Shown piece after piece: positions 10,946-22,640 of a stretch of DNA of 64,000 nt. Numbering within the stretch: position 1 is the first letter of the stretch; every line of letters begins with the position of its first letter. The DNA comes from Agapanthus africanus. Its lineage: Eukaryota > Streptophyta > Magnoliopsida > Asparagales > Amaryllidaceae. The position numbers were made by a program, and so were the translations under genes. A model generated the notes under the pieces. The model did not search any database. It had not been told where the DNA came from and saw only the letters and a list, made by a program, of their open reading frames with translations. The stretch covers positions 174,900,815 through 174,964,814 of the forward strand of contig JASDDO010000016.1 in NCBI GenBank assembly GCA_030015575.1, given 5' to 3'.

Positions 10946-13271
10946 GTGAGTAGATTTATATCTACGGGGAGAAGTCGGGTGGATGGCGTATAGCACCCCC
11001 GCAGTCCGTGGTGATGTATACGGATGCGTATACACACCAACAATCATTTTATGTTCCTTGTGATAAATTATTGATGTTTAAATGGATATTGGTATGTTGG
11101 ATTGGTAAATGGTTACGAAACCCTAGGGTAGTGGGTGCACTACACATACATACTCACACATACATACTTGCATACATCCTCACGTCATATGTGCATAGAT
11201 GGGATTCTACATAGATATGTGTTCACATGGGTTTGGGATTTTGTGTTCACGTACGGACTTGAGGATGATACCTGGGATTGATATGAGTCGGTGAGTTCGA
11301 TCTGGATTATGATATCGGTGATATGATAGGATTCATGATTGAGATACGTCTGGATACTTTAGAGGATTTTGGGAATGATGATGCCATAGCAATAGTGACA
11401 TATACATTATGTAGTCGACATGTGATCGTGATATGAGGCAGGATATGCTAGGACATTGATATTAGGTCGTATCGGGCGATGTATACCCCTTGATGATGAT
11501 AGGTGCTGACGATACCGGTTTGTACGAGATTGTCGATCAGTAGTCAGATCATGGGTATAGTGAGGATATTAATATTGTACTAGACATAGGTCAGTACCCT
11601 AGACTATGATCTTGGATAAAGAGGATACCAGAGGAATACTGTGAGGAATATGATATTGACCCGTACCCAGATTTAGGGATGCCGTACGACGGATTTACGT
11701 ACGAGCTATGTCATGATGATTGATCCGCACTCTTGACTTGGGATGTCTGATTATAGATATGGTATCGGATATGATATTATTGAGGCGGGATCACCGACTA
11801 ATATATATACAGGTATGTATATGTATCGACTCAGATGTTAGGCGGTTTCCTTACCTGTAGTCTAGCTTGTAGCTTAGCCCTTTAGTTTTGTTAGTTGATA
11901 GATTAGATTCGGTTCCTACCTATTTCAAAGCTTACGAATCGTGCGTATTTTAAAAAGACAGGTCAAGGGATTCTACGGATATTTCAAAAATGTATCTTTT
12001 CTTAAAAACACCGTAGCCCCTATTTTCAAAACCCCACGATTCATGTTATTTCAAAAGGCACCATTACAGGACTTATATTAGGTTAATGCAGATTAGTTAT
12101 CGTTGCGTCTAGTATTCAGCTCCCGTTCATTATTGTTGTTCGCTCCGCATCACATGCTTATATTATGTTTCATATTCTACTGTTGATATCTTGTGGTTAG
12201 GACACCAGCACCATTACCGATGATGCATATGTACCACGTACACTTACTTGCCGGCTCACACACATCTTCATCGGTAATTGCCATGTCACGTACACCTTAG
12301 AAAATATTATTGCTTGACATTACCTGTTAGCTAATAGTTTAGACATGATATTAGTGTACTTGCCTTATATGTTAGTTTAGACATGGTAGTTATTACCTGC
12401 TATTTCATGCATACTGTTATTCATTGTTATGCCGCATTCATGGATTCTCATGCATATATTCACTTTTTACATGCTATTGAGGTTTTGGATTCAGATTTCC
12501 ATGAGATTTTCTGGATTTGGGGAAAACCGCAAAACATATACAAACTTCTTCTTTCTCTTTTTAAATGAAAAGCGCGGTTTTTCCTATGATGTATGAGTCA
12601 TCCACCATGAGTTTGCTGATGGATTTCGAGACCCGATTCGAGGAGACGGATGAACCGTTTTGGGTACATTGTGGACCCGGTAAGGTACCCCGGGGCAAGA
12701 AGCGCGTGATGATGACGATGTGAGCCTGGCAGGGGAGCACTACCTACCGGTGATTTTACCCGACGCGTCGGATATCCGGAGGATACCGTCGTGGTCTTGA
12801 GATGGATGGTAGGGGCCGGTCTGGACTGACGGCGCACTAGATATTGTGATTGAGACATTGAGATTTCGAGATATTGAGGTACAGAGACTGTGATACAGAG
12901 ATATTGGGATTACGTTTTGTGCCGATGCTAGGCACTGTTTTATGCTGATTTCATTATGATACCTCATTTTAAAAACAATGGAAATCTCACTAAATTATGA
13001 AAACGGTTCTTCATTTACATGTATTCTGTTTTCATGCATTCATACCTCATTCATATGATATATTGCTACCTGAGACACTGACACGGGCACATGAGATCAC
13101 ACTCGGGTTAGATATTACCCTAGTCATTGTTATAGGCTGCAGGTTATTCATATATTTGAGGATATATTATGATCATTGACCTAGGTTGTGTTATTTATGC
13201 GATTTCTTTTCGTAGATGTTTTTCTATTCACGAGTTGGCAACTCACCCCCGTTGTGCCCAGTTTCTTGCAG
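10946..13271 (+). other. Candidate LTR intron 2 of element B
   Basis: The donor GTGAGTAG at 10946 (preceded by AG in the second copy at 18243) and the acceptor TTTCTTGCAG ending at 13271. Equivalents occur at 29992 and 31855 in the diverged LTR and at 58686 and 56658 on the minus strand in element E. The predicted small exon upstream is 70 nt here, about 86 nt and about 66 nt in the others. Confidence 0.45.
12213..12278 (+). other. Conserved stem-loop in the Tekay-type LTR, copy in element B
   Basis: ATTACCGATGA (12213-12223) pairs perfectly with TCATCGGTAAT (12268-12278). The flanks GGACAC and TTGCCATG are shared with the copies at 30866-30930 and 58457-58515. In the last of these, four base pairs differ but all remain paired. 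Confidence 0.7.
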
Positions 13272-13890
13272 GTTTACCGTACAGGTTTCATTACAGCTTG
13301 CGGGCATAGTTTCCTTCGGGTGATTTGCTAGTAAGTGGGTTTACTTGTATCGTACCCCCATTATATATCTTGTATATTATTATTCTGTTGTATCTAGAAG
13401 TTCCATCAACCAAACATGTATTTATTTGGAGATAGAGACCAGTGATGTTATTCCTTCGACCTTAGAGTCGCGCGTTTTATTTCTGCGGTTTTCTTGTGGT
13501 TTTGAGTTTCCTTTTGAATTTTGATCATCGCCATTGGCGTTGTATATCATATTGCCTGTGTGGTTGTGACCGTCGATTAACGAAGAGCTAGCTCCCGCTT
13601 GGGGATGCCTTTTTATTGATTTCGTATACTATACATGTTGTATCCCGTTTGGGGGCCAGTATTTACAAAGGAGACTCTGCCGAAATTTTCAGTAAATTTT
13701 GATGTTCTTAAAAACCGCATAATTCAGCTTATGCTATTAAAACTACTTGATTTAAATTGGTTTTCCTTCACTCTACTACTTTTCTTGGTTTGGATTTCTG
13801 GGTTTTCGGCTTACTTAGATTACGTACGTCTCAATACGTCTCGTAGTTTAAGTGCCGGTCATGTTCCGTACTTTCGGGACGTGACAAAGT

Positions 13891-13902
13891 TGGTATCAGA
13901 GC
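13891..13902 (+). other. Primer-binding site of element B
   Basis: TGGTATCAGAGC, four bases after the LTR end, complementary to initiator tRNA-Met. Confidence 0.9.
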
Positions 13903-16468
13903 GTTAGGTTTTACCTTCGGAACGTAGGATGACCCTTGGTTGATGGAATAGGTGACTAAAGTAGAGTGACGTACCGTGGGTATGTTCCGCGGCATACTTA
14001 CGACACGCCACTCCACTTAAGGAGCCTTAGGATGTACATTTCTTTGCTCAGTATTATATTCATTCCGATCTAGCCTCATCAGTACCAGTTATGGTTTTGC
14101 TGCCACGATTACGGGCAGGGAGAGCTACAGCTAGAGTTGTGGTCAGCACGAGCTCGTCATGAACGAGGACTGACCAGGGCGAAATTCCGGCGACACACGA
14201 TTGCGGAGATGTGTCTTTTTACTGTGTTTCCGTGCCACGAGCGTTTGGCGGATCGCCTTTATGAGGTTACTCGGATGTGCTGATCGACACTAGAGGATTG
14301 AGCCAATGATAGAGGCCAGCCAGATTTTGATGACCGTTGGTGTGTTGCTTATTCATGATGATCGAGGCACTGTTCCGCGTGCAGACGAGCGAGCCAGTTA
14401 TTGCTGCGAACGACGAGATATTGCCTCAGATGCTGGAATTAGGGCAGAACGATTTGTACTAAGAGATGATAGAAGGTCGCTAGTCATCGAGGATGAATGA
14501 CTAGGACATGTGGATCATTCGCCTACCCCGATGCGAGGTCATCAGATAGATTGATTCCAGCTAGAGACGACTTCACGCGGAGACGTTGGGAGTCGACAGA
14601 GACGATCGAATGTCAGAAACCTATTATTCCAAGTTTAAAGTAGTTGGAAAGACATGCAGGCAATTCTATGGTCCCTCTAGAAGAATGAAACCCTAACTCG
14701 ACTTAATGACCGTGTGAAAGCCTTTGAACCTTCGGGTTTGCGGCAGTTCTACGGCGCCATTAGTGAGGCTTGGGTTTGCCCTTCTACGGCTGGACCACCG
14801 ATGCTGTGGTATGTACTCGATACTATTAAATTGTGCCCAAGAAGTTGAGCTCTTGGGGGATTATGAGGTTTGACGACTCGATCGGATGGCTCGACTTAAT
14901 TCGGATGCTAGGTGGTGAGATGCATTTCTTAGGAGACTCCCGATACGAGAATAGCCGTTGGAGCTCAGTCCATGTAGCCACGATGAGACGAGTCCGAAGC
15001 AGTCGACATTAGAGAAAGTGGAGTAAAGAGGTCCGTACAAGATCTGGATAAGACGACGTTCCACTCCGCCGACATCAGGGATGCGATACGCATGCCGAGG
15101 CAGAGTACTGGATATACCTTCTAGAAGGAGTCGCGATGGGTATGCAGCCGTTCCGGAGCAAGATGCAGATATAGGAAAGGACGATGACTTCCGGACAGTT
15201 GGCAGGGACGAGACATGGAAGAGACCGTGAGCAGGATTCCTTCCAGGACACTGCTGCAATGATACTTGCACCCAGGATCAGATGTGTCACGTACATTCAG
15301 AGAGCCAGAGGCCGATGAGCCGATGGACCGAGAGATTGGTAATTCCCGGTGAAGACCCTGACCAAGGAGTGGTCATTGTTACGCACACTAGCAGGCCAGA
15401 GTTCATGATCATCGACGAGACGTCCCACTTGTGACCGCGACAGTTGGCCCGAGATTCTTAGAGGATGCGCTTGAGCGGTACTATGCCGCCATTATTGAGT
15501 TCGATGTTTTGGGTGATTTATTCGAATGATTTGATTTTGATGATTGAGGATTTACGATCTTTGCACAGTGTTGCACTTGATATCGTTTTCGTGCTTGGGT
15601 TTCACATGTTTGTGATTTGACGGTTTTAGACATTTGAGTTGATTTTGTGCGTATGCACGCACACGATTTGGTTCCTGCACTCAGTATAGTTTATATATGC
15701 TTGCAGTGCAGTGATACGCCTTTTGTGCACTTAGATGCATTGGACTTTGATTTCGATGGTGGTGTTCGATATTGTTTTGTGCACCTGATTTGATTTTACG
15801 CATGTTCGGAACTTGATATTGGATTTCATGATTTCGTGCACGATGGATGCACCTGATTTGGATTTTCGCGCATGTTGGGCGCATGTTTTGAAGTGTGATT
15901 TTGGTGCACACCAGATGCACTAACTCGAGATTTTTCGTGCATGTCAGATGCACCTGATTTTGCTGTCAGGCACACATGGTGCCTACGACAGATGTTTCGT
16001 GCACACCCGATGCACTTAGATGTTGTTTCTGTGCATATGTATGGCACATATTTGGATTTTGATTTCCGTGCGCACAAGACGCGCGTAGTATTCATACGCG
16101 TATTTTGGGATTGATTTTTCTTATAGAGCAGTACGTTTTTATGATATTGCTATGTGTTTTCGTACTGAGCAGGGCTAGTCAGAGAACGGCACCTGAATAT
16201 GATTTACATGTATAGTTTCGAGTTATATCATATTGGTTTTGCTTTGGATTTGGTACTGATGTCTTCCCCATGACTCCGATGATTGCGGGATGCTTGACGG
16301 AGTTCTGATTTGAGTTATATGCTCATTTTTTTTTCATGCGCATGCGTTGCGCTACGATTTGTTTTATGTATTTATGATTTCGGAGCCCCGGCGATTTGAT
16401 GGTTTTGGCTGAAATATTTTATTATTTGGGGGAAGTTTTAATTTAAATTCGGGGACCGAATTTCTTTA
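13903..16468 (+). pseudogene. Non-coding interior of element B, no recognisable gag or pol
   Basis: The interior is 2.6 kb against 5 kb or more in complete Tekay elements. A reading from about 14091 (MVLLPRLRAGRA) stops soon, and no capsid, protease or RT motif survives in any frame. The 3' end (TTCGGGGACCGAATTTCTTT then a G run) has the form usually seen downstream of Tekay pol. The sequence could be a fossil gag region or a non-coding spacer of a LARD-like element; I cannot tell which. Confidence 0.6.
15590..16115 (+). repeat. Degenerate GTGCAC/GATGCACCTGATTT repeats in element B
   Basis: The motif GTGCAC..GATGCACCTGATTTGATTTT recurs about every 50-60 bp with heavy divergence (for example at 15724, 15778, 15836, 15901, 15936, 15998). 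It lies just upstream of the 3' LTR, where plant Ty3/gypsy elements often carry variable tandem repeats. Confidence 0.6.
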
Positions 16469-16480
16469 AGGGGGGGAGAT
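16469..16480 (+). other. Polypurine tract of element B
   Basis: AAGGGGGGGAGAT directly precedes the TGTAACG start of the 3' LTR. Confidence 0.85.
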
Positions 16481-18400
16481 TGTAACGTTTTGAAAATCGT
16501 TTCGGTGAAATTTCAAAAAAACGGTAAAATAAGGGGGTTTTCTGTAAAAAGTCAAAATGCAAATATCTTTATTATAAAATTAAATATACATATTCTAGCT
16601 ATGAAATTGCTAGTATTTGGTGTTTATTGAGCCACTGGTGAAATTTCAAATTTTCTGAAAAAAAATTATTTTATATTATTTTAAGTCGTCACTAATACAT
16701 TTAATTAGGGAAAATTACAAATTGGAATGATTTGAAAGAAATTTTGTGCATCATAACACATTAAACAAAATTTTATCATGTGGTTTTTGAAATGAAATGG
16801 TTTCACAAAACGGTGTTAGAAAATATCGAAGAAAAAGGCTTAAATAGTGAATTTAGTGTAAATGGATGTTTGGGGTATGGTATTTATCATTTTCCATCAT
16901 CCCACACCCATACCCACACTCACACACACCCATTTTCCCTCCCCCTTGGCTGAATTCAGCAGCTCCCCTCAATTTTCCCCATTTGTTTTGCTAAAGAAAA
17001 CAAAACAAAACAAAAGAGAGAAGGAAATTGGTAAAAGGAGTGGGCTTTGACTTGGTGGACTTGGACTTTCCCCATTTGACCTCTCCCCACCTCACACACT
17101 CCCACACCCCCTCCCACCTGCACCTGGCCGAGCCCCATACTTCAGCCCCTCCATTTCTCCCTCTCTTTCCCCATCAAAAATCCCCCATTTTTGCCTCAAA
17201 ATCCCTATAAAAAATTCCTAAAATCCAAATCAAACTCCTACCCATTTTTCCTTAGCCCCTATAGCATGGATCTTGGTGCAAGGATTTCAATTTGGAGGTC
17301 TAGATTCTTGTTAGATCTCAAGATAATTGTGGGGTAAATTCTTAACCTTATAGCTAGATTGTTGTTTAATTATGATAAGCTATTGTATTCAAGTGTTAAA
17401 GTGGTTGAATTGCTAGTTATAAATCTTCAAGTTAGGGTTTGGAAATTCTAGAATTGGATTTTAAAATCAAGTTAGGGTTTTGTGAGATTGGTGTATGGTT
17501 GTGTGATGTTTTTAGGCTCTTATGACATGTTAAAACAAGATTAGTAGCTAGTTGTTAATGGTTAGTTTAAAAATTGTGTTAATTATGCTAATTTGTAAAC
17601 TAGGTTTTTAAAATAATTATATTCTTGTGAGATAAAATTCAAATTATGGTTTCATGTCATTATAAATATTATATTGAGTGGTTTAATACTTTTAGTTCAT
17701 GAAAATCCAAGCTAAATTGTCGTTTTGGCATTTTGCTATAAAATTGTTAAAATTGGGTATATTGTGAACTAGAATTTTTGGGTTAATGAAATTTAATAAG
17801 ATTAAATTGTGAAAATTGTTTTTATGACTTATTTAAGTTATTTAATAAGTATTATGGCCGCTAGAATGGTTTATACGTCGAGTTTTGTACTAAAACGGTA
17901 ATTTTTGCTTGCTAGTTTTTCGGAAAAACGGCTTTTAAAGTGAATTTGGGGTTTTTGTGAGTTTTAACCTATTTTATATTAAAATTAGTGTTCGTGAATG
18001 TGCAAATGAGTGTATTTGGGTTTTTCTCGATGGTCTGGCGTTTGTACACCGATGTCGAGGGTTTTTGGGTTGATTTGTGGAAGCAACCATATGTTTTGAC
18101 CTATGTTGGATTCGTGTGTCGTTTTGGTCATGAGTCGGATTTTAATGCGATGCGGTGCGTTATGATATGTAGGTACCCCCATGTGGACTTCGAGACGGCA
18201 AGCAAGCGCATGGCGACGTCGGCACCGGCGAGCGAGGACCAGGTGAGTAGATTTATATCTACGGGGAGAAGTCGGGTGGATGGCGTATACCACCCCCGCA
18301 GTCCGTGGTGGTGTATACGGATGCGTATACACACCAACAATCATTTTACGTTCCTTGTGATAAATTATTGATGTTTAAATGGATATTGGTATGTTGGATT
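16481..18400 (+). repeat. 3' LTR of element B, first part
   Basis: Matches 9185-11103 of the 5' LTR with scattered substitutions and small indels. It is cut at 18400 by element C after the target bases GGATT. Confidence 0.9.
18396..18400 (+). repeat. Target-site duplication of element C, left copy (GGATT)
   Basis: GGATT occurs immediately before the 5' LTR and again at 28553-28557 after the 3' LTR. The uninterrupted 5' LTR of element B has one copy at 11099-11103. Confidence 0.95.
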
Positions 18401-20635
18401 TGTTGGAGATAGTGCCCTCAGAGTCAATTATTGGATCACAGGCACGTGATTGCAATGATTGAGGGAGGACCTATCCCGGTAGGACAGTCTTACTCGAGAT
18501 GATAGTATGCTATCTGGTTTACCTTTATCATCGTGTACTGCTTTAGGTGACCTGACATGTCACTATTGCACGTTGATAGAGCCCCTAGGATTCTTGCTTG
18601 ACTGCCAGCAGTATGAGGGCGATCATATAAGTGAGAGCTGGAGTCTATAAGCGCATCCTTAAAAGGTCCCTAGTCGTAGGAGTTTCGAGACAGGGCATCG
18701 ATTCTCCAGAGTAGACTAGTGTATACAGTCGAGACCCCGACGAGGGGCGGTGGCCGGTCTCACAAGCCACTGGTGTAAATTGGTTCACCTAAGATGTATA
18801 CAGGTGCTCATTGGGTTATGAGTACACCGGACAGGACTCGCCGGGAACATGCTAGTTGGTCTTATACCTGACGTCAGATAGCAGTTCCCAGGTGACATGT
18901 GTACAGGTTAGTTCATCGACCTGGGGATCGTCATTTGTCTCATGTGAGTTCCCACTGTACTTTGATTACTACCCTACCACGGCTCAAAGGAGTCGTGCAA
19001 ACAGGTTTTAGTTGGGTACAGTCCCGAGCCACATGGAGGCAGTGAGCGGATCTTCAGGGGTTCGTCTCTCCCGGTATTGGGGGTGAGGTCGCGCTGTGTC
19101 TAGGAGAGCCATTACACAAGACCTTGGCCAAGGCAGGAGATTTACAGGTAGGTATTCCAGTAGTATCTCAGGGTGTTCTGGGCTACACTCCGACACGACT
19201 TGTACCGCTTTTGGGGGTCTGACTTTTACCAAACCCCTAGGCCCGACATGCGATGCTCATAGACGAACGGACCGGACTGTACGGATATTGTCACTGACAG
19301 GCTCAGTAGGGTGTCAGGATGAGTTCACTCATCGACGTCCCTTTTAGTCAATAGCTGGTGGCCCGTCATGTATTGGCTTATACCTCTGACGTGCTAGTGG
19401 TTAAATCCACAGCCATAGTATTGACGAGTTTTTAGAGTCCACCACACTTTCAGTTACTCAAGCTTTCGGGCGAAACACTGTAGAGGCCGTATGGAGATAT
19501 GGCAGGGTCCGATCAGATACGTGCGGTATTGCACGGATCAGGATCGGACAGCTTTGTACTAGTGGCCGTATGGATATGTGGAAAGGTTCGATCAGATACG
19601 TGCGGTATTGCACGGATCAGGATCGGACAGTTTTTACTAGCCGGTTTTGGTTTAAGCCGGTCATAGTTTAGTACAGTGTAGATTTTGTCTCTTTGCATTT
19701 GTATCCGGACGGAATACAGATGCGGGTGTGTATGCACAGTATGGGGGTTTTCCTGTAATTTATTACGGGACCAGTTTTCTGGAGTTGCCAGTTTGCTTTC
19801 CGTTCCGGCCGGTTCTCCTTTGTTCTTTCCCGGCCGGACTTTTCCGATGGAGGGGGTTATTTGCAATTGTGCAAATAACATTTGTGGAGGGGTCTTCTTG
19901 CACTTGTATTCATTATGATAAGCATCTTTGCTTTATCATCCATGTTGTGCATTAAATGAGATTAGAAAGGATATGGGTTTGATGTGATAAAAAGCATGGT
20001 TGATGTTTTCTTGTTTTATGAGATGGTCACCACTTATGCTTCCTACACTCACCTCCCTCTTGCTTCATATTGTTTTCCTCCACCATTTCTAAAAAGATGA
20101 GAGATTATTATTCATGGTTAAGAAAAGAAAAAGAGAAGAAAATGAGAGAGCTTCATCTTCATATTTGAGAGAGTAGCATTCATTCATCTCATTTTTGATA
20201 CAAGGAAAAATGAAAGCACCATTTTTCATACCTTCATTCCTCCATCTTCAAAAGGCAACCAATACCCCAAAGAGACAAAGCACTACACTTCCTACAGCAC
20301 ATCTTGAGCATGTCTAGTTGCCGGCTTCATGCTCGAGTTGCCTCGGTATAGAGGCGGGAGCCCGTAAAAGATGCAGGCGACGTGGTGCCCTTCCGGCGAG
20401 GAGGCGACAACCGGAGATCCCTCGACGAGATCGGAGTGGAGATGAAGACCGGAGGACTCGGATCAGTCGGTATATCTCTAACCCATCTTCTAGTTAGCTT
20501 AGACTTGTTAATGGTTACGATCCGGGTGTTTAGTGCCCGGTGGTGCCGGTTTGCTAAGTCCGCAAAATTTAAGTTTATCACCGTTTCCGCATTTGGCCGT
20601 CGGATTGACGGCCGGGGCGCCGCCGTGCACTTACA
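18401..20635 (+). repeat. 5' LTR of element C
   Basis: Begins TGTTGGAGATAGTGCCCTCA and ends CACTTACA, one base before the PBS. Near-identical to 26317-28552. Contains a tandem duplication of 79 bp (19485-19563 and 19564-19642, both with GATCAGATACGTGCGGTATT), preserved in both LTRs. Confidence 0.95.
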
Positions 20636-20636
20636 G

Positions 20637-20648
20637 TGGTATCAGAGC
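20637..20648 (+). other. Primer-binding site of element C
   Basis: TGGTATCAGAGC one base after the LTR end, complementary to initiator tRNA-Met. Confidence 0.93.
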
Positions 20649-20849
20649 CTCGCCATTAACTTCGTCTAGCTTCGTTTGGTGTGTTTGCATTTCGGATCGA
20701 CCAAAATTTCCAAAAACCGTATTTTTGTCCACATCAGTTTCTGTCGAAATTTTTTGGAGTCTAAAAATTTTTCAGGTGGTCTCAGAATGATGTGCAGGGA
20801 GTTCTAAGAATACTGCAAAAATTTGGTAAAGCGATCACTCCGTACGACC

Positions 20850-20890
20850 GCGGAAGGGCGGCCAAAACCCCCTTATGGCCGCGCTTCCGC
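20850..20890 (+). other. GC-rich hairpin downstream of the PBS of element C
   Basis: GCGGAAGGGCGGCC (20850-20863) pairs with GGCCGCGCTTCCGC (20877-20890) at 13 of 14 positions. The single G-G mismatch is at the same stem position as in element A. Confidence 0.7.
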
Positions 20891-22429
20891 CGCAGAAGTG
20901 TGGGATCGTGTGATTAGTTTTTTGCAGTGGGCTTATGGGCTGTAATTAGGGGTTTTGGAATATTAAAATTGGGCCCAGGTTTTCTGTGAGTGCTACAGTT
21001 TTGTTTGGGGGCCCACTTGTTAAGGTTTGGTCAATCGGAAAATTTTAAACACATTTTTCACAGTATTTACATTATATCTGCGACCGTGAATGTCACTCGA
21101 TCGGTAAATCCGGTCTAACTGCTATAGCCCGGTTAGACGGATTTGCGAACGTGATTTTCACGTTGATGTTCTATGTAATTGCTGTGATGTTGCGGATCGG
21201 TCGTGGGGGATAGCCTGGATGCAATGCTAGTACAGTGCTGTTGTATTATGTACATTTGATATTGTGGGGCGAGCGTCCGACATGTGGACTGCCGTCACTG
21301 CCTGTTTGTATTATTCTTTTGGGGTACGACCTGGTTGCGGTCGATGTACCCGGTGTATGTATATTTTACTTTCTGTACTAGGATTACCCCGCGGTGGGGT
21401 GCACGGATGGCCGGGTTCTAGAGGGCAACAGGCCCGCATCTCATGGCATTGAGACGGAGGGGGCTTCACTCTAGGATTGGCGGGCTATTCGCCGCACTCG
21501 TAGGGGGTACAGGTTGACCCAGGAGGGGTGCCCAAGTTGCCGGATTCCGTGAAGTGCTGGGTGGTCTATTCACGGAGCTGAAGGGGGCTGCCTCGCTTCA
21601 GGTTTTGGCGGGTAACTTGCCGCGCCCGTAGGGGTCTAGGTTTTCATTGCACAGGCTATCCACACGACCAGGGGAACGTCGGGTTTCAGTAGTGGCTCTG
21701 TGAAACCCGGGGATCCCAGATATCTGTATTGTTTTGTGATGCTGTACATTTCTGTGATGTTGCATTTCTTTTCACGCCTTGAGCGAAATATAATATATTG
21801 GTATATATATTAGTAGATGTTGTATATGTTTTTCATCCGCGCTAGTCCAGTCCCCGCTCTGCCGTTAGTAAGCTAACCTAACGGGTGATGACGGGACCCA
21901 GTGGCGAATGCGGATGGCATATACGTACGTCAGTATATTTTCGTTCTTTATTGGTGTGATCTATTGATGGGACTGCGTTGATTCGGATCAATGCAAGTTA
22001 AACAAACCTATTCTGATGTTGTTGGAACACTTTTCAAAAGGCTGTTATTGCAAGGACGTTCACTTCTGTTTTGCATCGTGGTATTCATTTGGAATATCCT
22101 GCTCCTCAGTCGACGAGGCAAGGGCCGAGATCCCTTCACCGGGAGTGACCCCTTGGACAGAAGTTTGTGTCAGGGCATTAACTTCACTATAGCCGATTAC
22201 TTTTGCTTTGCATCGTGGTATTCAGTTGGAATATCCTGCACCCCATTCTACGGGGAAAGAGCCGAGATCCCTTCACCGGGAGTGACCTCTTTAGTAAAGG
22301 TTTTCGTCACTATATTTTCTAAAAAGCTATCCGTTCCTTCAACGATATCAAGTTCTTTACGTTAAAGGTTTTCGCCAGAAACCATTCGTAGCCCTCCGTC
22401 GTTTCATATGGGTAGTCAATGGTATTCAA

Positions 22430-22461
22430 GCTGTGTTTGTTGGCCAAAGTCAAGACACAGT
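22430..22461 (+). other. Leader hairpin 1 of element C
   Basis: CTGTGT (22431-22436) pairs with ACACAG (22455-22460) around the core TTGGC-CAAA-GTCAA. The core inner stem contains one G-U pair. Confidence 0.7.
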
Positions 22462-22520
22462 GTTTGGTAGCTGTTGGTTATTCATATGCAGCATAGATAG
22501 ATGCGTTGGTTTGGAACAGT

Positions 22521-22557
22521 CGTATAGCCTTGTTGGCCAAAGTCAAGGGCTTGTGTG
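22521..22557 (+). other. Leader hairpin 2 of element C
   Basis: AGCC (22526-22529) pairs with GGCT (22548-22551) around the same core. With one bulged base the stem extends outward through CGTAT and GTGTG using G-U pairs. Confidence 0.6.
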
Positions 22558-22606
22558 GGTGGATTCGAATCAACCTGGATAATGACGGGTAGAACTTGAC
22601 ATGTGA

Positions 22607-22640
22607 CTTATGATTTGTTGGCCAAAGTCAAGGTCATAAG
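22607..22640 (+). other. Leader hairpin 3 of element C
   Basis: CTTATGA (22607-22613) pairs perfectly with TCATAAG (22634-22640) around the core TTGGC-CAAA-GTCAA. Confidence 0.7.

Larger units (their letters stand above)
9185..13886 (+). repeat. 5' LTR of element B (4702 bp)
   Basis: Its start and first 2.8 kb match 16481-18400 plus 28553-29441 at a few percent divergence by eye. It ends GTGACA at 13886, four bases before the PBS. Within it are candidate splice sites (donors near 10037 and 10946, acceptors near 10875 and 13271), a covarying stem-loop (12213-12278) and a hairpin before the second acceptor. Short frames near 10690-11050 recur in the second copy only because the LTR is duplicated; I do not regard them as genes. 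From 9560 to 9960 the plus strand is C-rich and low in complexity (CCCACACC runs). Confidence 0.88.

Noticed and set aside
10688-11050. Overlapping open frames of 70-127 residues repeated at 17985-18371
   Set aside because: They recur because the LTR of element B is duplicated. Both strands are open at once, and the predicted proteins have no domain; the diverged LTRs do not keep them.
19685-19955. Small open frames repeated at 27602-27872
   Set aside because: They lie in the two near-identical LTRs of element C. Identity reflects recent transposition, not coding constraint.
20637-20648. Part of a tRNA gene
   Set aside because: The twelve bases match only the complement of a tRNA 3' end and sit one base after an LTR, so this is a primer-binding site. 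No cloverleaf surrounds it.
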